This document shows, piece by piece, positions 13,885-16,835 of a DNA stretch of 16,835 nt; position 1 is the stretch's first letter, and each line of letters starts with the position of its first letter. The position numbers and the translations under genes were made by a program. Where the stretch lies: the NCBI GenBank assembly GCA_964429265.1, contig CAYSBK010000034.1, forward strand, positions 1 through 16,835, written 5' to 3'. Origin of the DNA: CAYSBK01 sp964429265. GTDB lineage: Bacteria > Planctomycetota > Phycisphaerae > Sedimentisphaerales > Anaerobacaceae. The notes beneath the pieces are model-generated. The model did not search any database, was not told where the DNA came from, and saw only the letters and a list, made by a program, of their open reading frames with translations.

Positions 13885-14418
13885 TTATGCAGCCTTCTTT
13901 TCCCCCTGGTCCACGATAGCCTTTATGCAACCGGCCAGCACACCTGCTACACCTGCAATGGTACCTGCCAGCCGGCTGCCGGGAGCCATCGCCGCCGAAG
14001 CAAGCCGGCCCTGCAACTCGACTCGACTGGGCATCTTTGCCAACTGCACCGCAGCCGAAGCGTCCAACACAGAGCCCTCGAGAAAGGCGCCCTTTATCTC
14101 CAGCGGCTCCAGCTTCCTGGCCCACGCCGAAACCTCCTTGGCCACTTCAACTATGCTGTCGCCGCCGTAAGCTATCGCACAAGGACCGTTGAAAAGCACA
14201 CCTGCGCTGTCCATCCCGTGCTTCGCAAGAGCCTTTCTGAACAGCGAATTCTTGACCACGAACAGCCTTATGCCCTTCTGGCGCAGCTCACCTCGCATCT
14301 GGTTGTTGTCGGTGCCGGCAACACCCTTGATGCTTATAACCAGAAAGTCCCGGACCGACTGCTCGGCAATTCTCTTCTCCAGTTCGGCCTGCTGTAAACC
14401 CTTGACGTATTTACTCAT
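13885..14418 (-). CDS. rplJ: 50S ribosomal protein L10
   Basis: L10 anchors the L7/L12 dimers to the 23S rRNA stalk base beside L11. The 177-residue product has the family N-terminal globular domain (MSKYVKGLQQAELEKRIAEQ, then VVKNSLFRKAL at about 54-64 and FNGPCAIAYGG at 76-86). A C-terminal helix, about 140-177, is where L7/L12 dimers bind; it is Ala/Gly-rich (GSRLAGTIAGVAGVLAGCIK). Length is normal. The ATG at 14418 gives the usual start; the ribosome-binding site is weak (GGA about 3 nt upstream, AGG about 10 nt). In E. coli the L10-L7/L12 complex represses this message by binding the rplJ leader; a perfect 8-bp hairpin stands in the 66-bp gap upstream here. Confidence 0.96.
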   Translation of the reverse strand: MSKYVKGLQQAELEKRIAEQSVRDFLVISIKGVAGTDNNQMRGELRQKGIRLFVVKNSLFRKALAKHGMDSAGVLFNGPCAIAYGGDSIVEVAKEVSAWARKLEPLEIKGAFLEGSVLDASAAVQLAKMPSRVELQGRLASAAMAPGSRLAGTIAGVAGVLAGCIKAIVDQGEKKAA

Positions 14419-14448
14419 ATTCCAACCTGCCTATACGATACCTGTCCG

Positions 14449-14478
14449 ATGGGCGGATTTCTTCTCGGCCCCGCCCAT
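14449..14478 (-). promoter_or_regulatory. rplJ leader hairpin
   Basis: On the transcribed strand ATGGGCGG (14471-14478) and CCGCCCAT (14449-14456) make a perfect 8-bp stem with a 14-nt loop, centred in the 66-bp rplA-rplJ gap. No T-tract follows. Its place matches the L10 autoregulatory leader known from other bacteria, but I could not confirm the kink-turn that defines that RNA family. Confidence 0.45.
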
Positions 14479-14484
14479 AACCGC

Positions 14485-15165
14485 TTACGACACTGCCACC
14501 CGAACGCTCGGGCTCATCGTTGCGGATATGTAAACGTCTCTGATGTACGCACCCTTCGCCGACGCCGGTTTCATCTTTCGTATGTGCGAAATAAACGCCT
14601 CGATGTTCTCCACGAGCTTATCAACCTCGAAGCTCTGCTTGCCGACTACCACGTGGACATTGCCCCCTGCATCGTTCCTGAACTCCACCTTGCCGGCGGC
14701 AAACTCGGCAACCGCCGTAGCCACGTCATCCGTCACCGTACCGTTCTTCGGCGAAGGCATCTTGCCCTGCGGACCCAGAATCCGACCCAGTTTGCCGACC
14801 TTGCTCATCACCCGCGGCGACGCCACCGCAACATCAAAATCCATCCAACCATCCGAAATTTTCTTTATCAGATCGTCGCAGCCTGCTTCAACCGCCCCGG
14901 CCTTCTTGGCAGCCTCCACCTCGCTTTCCTCGCAAAAGGCAACCACCCTCTTCTGTCTGCCTATACCGTGCGGCAGCGAAACCGACCCGCGAACCAGTTG
15001 GTCCGCCTGCTTCGGGTCGATCCCAAGGTTCACTACGCACTCCACGCTCTGGTCAAACTTGACCGAGTTGAACGACTTGACCTTTTCCACCGCCTCCCTG
15101 AGCTTCAAAGCCTGCCTGGAAGCCCCCTCTGCTTCCTTCCTGTATCGCTTGCTTCTTTGAGTCAT
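14485..15165 (-). CDS. rplA: 50S ribosomal protein L1
   Basis: L1 forms the mobile L1 stalk that helps release deacylated tRNA from the E site; in many bacteria it also represses its own operon. The 226-residue product shows the two-domain L1 fold: VKFDQSVECVVNLGIDPKQ (35-53) and SLPHGIGRQKRV in domain I, the signature VGKLGRILGPQGKMPSPKNG (122-141), then VEFRNDAGGNVHVVVGK returning to domain I. Length matches the family. The start at 15165 is well supported by AGGAAG six nt before the ATG. It lies between rplK (59-bp gap) and rplJ, the standard order. I saw no clear copy of the L1 rRNA-mimic site in the gaps. Confidence 0.97.
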   Translation of the reverse strand: MTQRSKRYRKEAEGASRQALKLREAVEKVKSFNSVKFDQSVECVVNLGIDPKQADQLVRGSVSLPHGIGRQKRVVAFCEESEVEAAKKAGAVEAGCDDLIKKISDGWMDFDVAVASPRVMSKVGKLGRILGPQGKMPSPKNGTVTDDVATAVAEFAAGKVEFRNDAGGNVHVVVGKQSFEVDKLVENIEAFISHIRKMKPASAKGAYIRDVYISATMSPSVRVAVS

Positions 15166-15224
15166 ATGGAACTTCCTGCTAAAAATCGCAAAACCCGAAA
15201 AGAATCCGGCAAACCGCCGACCCT

Positions 15225-15659
15225 TCAGCCTTCATCGGCAACAATCTCAATGCCCATGCTGCGGGCTGTGCCGGCTATAATCTTCTCAGCCTGTTCCAGG
15301 TCGTAGGCGTTCAGGTCCTTGAACTTCCGCTGGGCTATTTCGCGCACCTGTGAAGACGTCACCTTGCCGACCTTTTCCTTGTTCGGAACGCCGCTGCCCT
15401 TGGCGATCTGCGCCGCCTCCTTCAGCAGCACAGCCGCCGGAGGACTCTTGACCTCGAACGTGAAACTCTTGTCGGAGTATACCGTTATCACAACCGGAAC
15501 AATCATACCGTTGAGGTCTTTCGTCCGCTCGTTGAACTGCGAGACGAACTGCCCGATATTCACCCCGTGCTGGCCCAGCGCAGGACCGATCGGAGGCGCA
15601 GGCGTGGCCTGACCTCCCGGGGCCTGCAACTTGATCGTAACCGCTACTTCCTTTGCCAT
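15225..15659 (-). CDS. rplK: 50S ribosomal protein L11
   Basis: L11 sits at the base of the stalk on the GTPase-associated centre of 23S rRNA. The 144-residue product begins MAKEVAVTIKLQAPGGQATP and carries PAPPIGPALGQHGVNIGQF (20-38), the N-terminal-domain segment that contacts thiostrepton; its prolines are intact, predicting no thiostrepton resistance from L11. The C-terminal RNA-binding domain reads GSGVPNKEKVGKVTSSQVREIA and ends TARSMGIEIV, both typical. The ATG at 15659 is preceded by GAGG about 11 nt upstream, with a T7 tract between. It follows nusG by 35 bp and is the first of the L11-L1-L10-L7/L12 group. Confidence 0.97.
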   Translation of the reverse strand: MAKEVAVTIKLQAPGGQATPAPPIGPALGQHGVNIGQFVSQFNERTKDLNGMIVPVVITVYSDKSFTFEVKSPPAAVLLKEAAQIAKGSGVPNKEKVGKVTSSQVREIAQRKFKDLNAYDLEQAEKIIAGTARSMGIEIVADEG

Positions 15660-15694
15660 CGCTAAAAAAACCTCACACCTGCCGTACGCCGAAA

Positions 15695-16237
15695 TCAGAC
15701 CTTCTCAATCTGCCAGTACTCTATGTCAAGCGGCGTACTCCTGCCGAATATGGTCACTATCACCCGCACAAGGCCTCGCTCGGGGTCGATCGAATCAACC
15801 GTCCCCTCGAAGTTCTCAAACGCACCCTCCGTAATCTTGACCTGGTCGCCCTTCTTGAACTCCACCTTTATGCTCGGAGCCTGTTCGGGTTTTTCCGCCT
15901 CCATCAGCATCTTGGCCACATCCGTATCGCGCATCGGCGTCGGTACGCCCTCCGTGCCGATGAAGTCACCCACGTCGGGCGTCTCTTTTATCAAGAACCA
16001 CGCCCGCTCCGGCACTCGGCCCTCCTCGGTCGGTTCCATCTCCATAAATACGTAACCGGGATAGAGTTTGCGCTTGTGAACCGTCTGCTTGCCGCTGCGT
16101 ATCCGCTTGACGCGCTCGACCGGCACCTCTATCCGGCCGATAATATCGCCAAGATTCTCACGCTCGACCTTCTGAGTCAGCGCCTGCTTGACCTGCTCTT
16201 CCTTATTCGCCGCAACTCGCAAAACGTACCACTGCAT
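15695..16237 (-). CDS. nusG: transcription termination/antitermination protein NusG
   Basis: NusG binds RNA polymerase through its N-terminal NGN domain and S10 or Rho through its C-terminal KOW domain, both partners of genes in this window (S10, RpoB, RpoC). The 180-residue product starts MQWYVLRVAANKEEQV, the family norm, shows KRKLYPGYVFMEM (55-67) and FLIKETPDVGDFIG in the NGN domain, and FKKGDQVKITEGAFENFEGT (127-146) in the KOW domain. The ATG at 16237 was chosen over a GTG 36 bp upstream because it gives the canonical N-terminus; neither has a strong ribosome-binding site. It lies 76 bp after secE, in a pair conserved across bacteria, with a hairpin between them. Confidence 0.96.
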   Translation of the reverse strand: MQWYVLRVAANKEEQVKQALTQKVERENLGDIIGRIEVPVERVKRIRSGKQTVHKRKLYPGYVFMEMEPTEEGRVPERAWFLIKETPDVGDFIGTEGVPTPMRDTDVAKMLMEAEKPEQAPSIKVEFKKGDQVKITEGAFENFEGTVDSIDPERGLVRVIVTIFGRSTPLDIEYWQIEKV

Positions 16238-16264
16238 AACACAGCCCGTAAACCACCTCAACTC

Positions 16265-16287
16265 GACCGGCACTACCGCAGCCGGTC
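16265..16287 (-). other. hairpin in the secE-nusG gap
   Basis: GACCGGC (16281-16287) and GCCGGTC (16265-16271) form a perfect 7-bp G+C-rich stem with a 9-nt loop, 28 nt before the nusG start. No T-tract follows, so it is not a terminator. A role in message processing or in tuning nusG translation is possible but unproven. Confidence 0.4.
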
Positions 16288-16313
16288 CGGCAAAACCGCA
16301 AATATGTCACCGC

Positions 16314-16706
16314 TCACGCGCCACCCCCAAAAATCCAGTCGAACAACATCCCGAACAGCAAGTCCGTCCCACCCAGCAAAGCCGCCATAACCACCACCAC
16401 CACCACCACGATAAACGTCGAAACCGCCACCTCTTTTCTGCTCGACCAGCTTACCTTCTTGATCTCACCTTCGGCCGCGATCATAAAGTCGGCGACGGTA
16501 GCCGTGTTGACCAGCCAGAATATCAACGCCGTCAGCGCAACAAAAAGCCCCGCCGGTATCAAAGTCTCTGTCCAAAGACCAAGTTCCATAGCCTCGAGTT
16601 TCTCATACAATCGCATACACCCAACGCCCGCGATCAGCGCGCCACCGAACGCACTGCACAAACGCGTGTATTTGCCCTGGCCACGTTTGTAAATTTCAAA
16701 CAGCAT
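16314..16706 (-). CDS. secE: preprotein translocase subunit SecE
   Basis: SecE clamps SecY in the inner membrane and is essential for protein export. The 130-residue product has hydrophobic segments at about 16-31, 48-66 and 94-112, so three membrane spans as in E. coli rather than the single span of many bacteria. The conserved amphipathic SecE motif EIKKVSWSSRKEV is at 81-93, just before the last span. That span contains seven Val in a row (100-106), six encoded by a perfect GTG repeat. The ATG at 16706 is preceded by AGGGG ten nt upstream; the frame runs on upstream into the tRNA, so longer starts are excluded. It sits between tRNA-Trp and nusG, the usual neighbours. Confidence 0.93.
   Translation of the reverse strand: MLFEIYKRGQGKYTRLCSAFGGALIAGVGCMRLYEKLEAMELGLWTETLIPAGLFVALTALIFWLVNTATVADFMIAAEGEIKKVSWSSRKEVAVSTFIVVVVVVVMAALLGGTDLLFGMLFDWIFGGGA
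16392..16409 (-). repeat. (GTG)6 trinucleotide repeat inside secE
   Basis: Six perfect GTG units encode six of seven consecutive Val residues in the last membrane span of SecE. Change in unit number would keep the frame and only lengthen or shorten the membrane helix. Seen directly. Confidence 0.9.
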
Positions 16707-16763
16707 CGGCCTAAATCCCCTGCACTGTCGTTGCCCCGCAGAACACAACACGCTCCAACCGAG

Positions 16764-16835
16764 CAGGCCAGGAGGGAATCGAACCCCCAACCTTCGGTTT
16801 TGGAGACCGATGCTCTGCCAAATTGAGCTACTGGC
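16764..16835 (-). tRNA. tRNA-Trp (anticodon CCA), first two 5' bases outside the window
   Basis: Folding the minus strand gives a cloverleaf. The 3' acceptor strand CTGGCCT (16765-16771) pairs with the 5' strand, whose last five bases CCAG plus preceding G are in the window; the first two lie beyond 16835. D arm GCTC/GAGC, anticodon arm TCGGT-CTCCAAA-ACCGA with anticodon CCA at 16801-16803, and T arm GGGGG-TTCGATT-CCCTC are all present. The discriminator base is G73 (16764), the tryptophan-tRNA identity base. No CCA tail is encoded, so it is added by CCA-transferase. It stands 57 bp upstream of secE with no promoter seen between, so the two are probably co-transcribed, an arrangement found in many bacteria. 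Confidence 0.95.

Noticed and set aside
16707..16790. 28-residue upstream extension of SecE
   Set aside because: It would run into the T arm of tRNA-Trp, and AGGGG directly precedes the ATG at 16706.

Overview
The window holds one continuous block of translation and transcription genes, all on the minus strand. Read in the direction of transcription (right to left) the order is tRNA-Trp, secE, nusG, rplK, rplA, rplJ, rplL, rpoB, rpoC, rpsL, rpsG, fusA, rpsJ, rplC, rplD. The tRNA lacks its first two bases and rplD is cut after 89 codons; every other gene is complete. I see no mobile element, CRISPR array, phage gene or unknown protein-coding gene.

Organism: the DNA is G+C-rich and clearly bacterial. 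RpoC has an E. coli-like insertion inside the trigger loop, SecE has three predicted membrane segments, EF-G resembles the mitochondrial/'spd' EF-G1 type known from spirochaetes, planctomycetes and deltaproteobacteria, and tuf is absent between fusA and rpsJ. Together this fits a planctomycete, perhaps the Phycisphaerae side, but that is an inference from gene content and familiarity, not a computed placement.

Layout: 16764-16835 is tRNA-Trp; 15695-16706 is secE-nusG (protein export and transcription elongation); 13229-15659 is the L11-L1-L10-L7/L12 group; 9362-13144 and 4981-9267 encode RNA polymerase beta and beta'; 1825-4941 is the str group (S12, S7, EF-G); 1-1329 is the start of the S10 group (S10, L3, L4). 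The rpoBC, str and S10 groups, separate operons in E. coli, are abutted here. Most gaps are 35-112 bp and several hold perfect inverted repeats that may be regulatory or processing hairpins.

The only long gene-free stretch is 1330-1824, between fusA and rpsJ. It is not empty. It has A-tract repeats, a strong sigma70-like promoter (TTGACG, 17 bp, TAAACT) and a roughly 410-nt leader with an 11-bp stem, a 9-bp stem ending in a T6 tract, and sequence copies that would let these arms pair in mutually exclusive ways. This looks like an attenuating r-protein leader controlling the S10 group and is the best candidate for an undescribed element. Other points of interest are a roughly 52-residue Lys/Ala/Glu-rich N-terminal extension on L7/L12 with a possible internal GTG start, arginine at the streptomycin-resistance position 88 of S12, and an intrinsic-terminator-like hairpin between rpsG and fusA.
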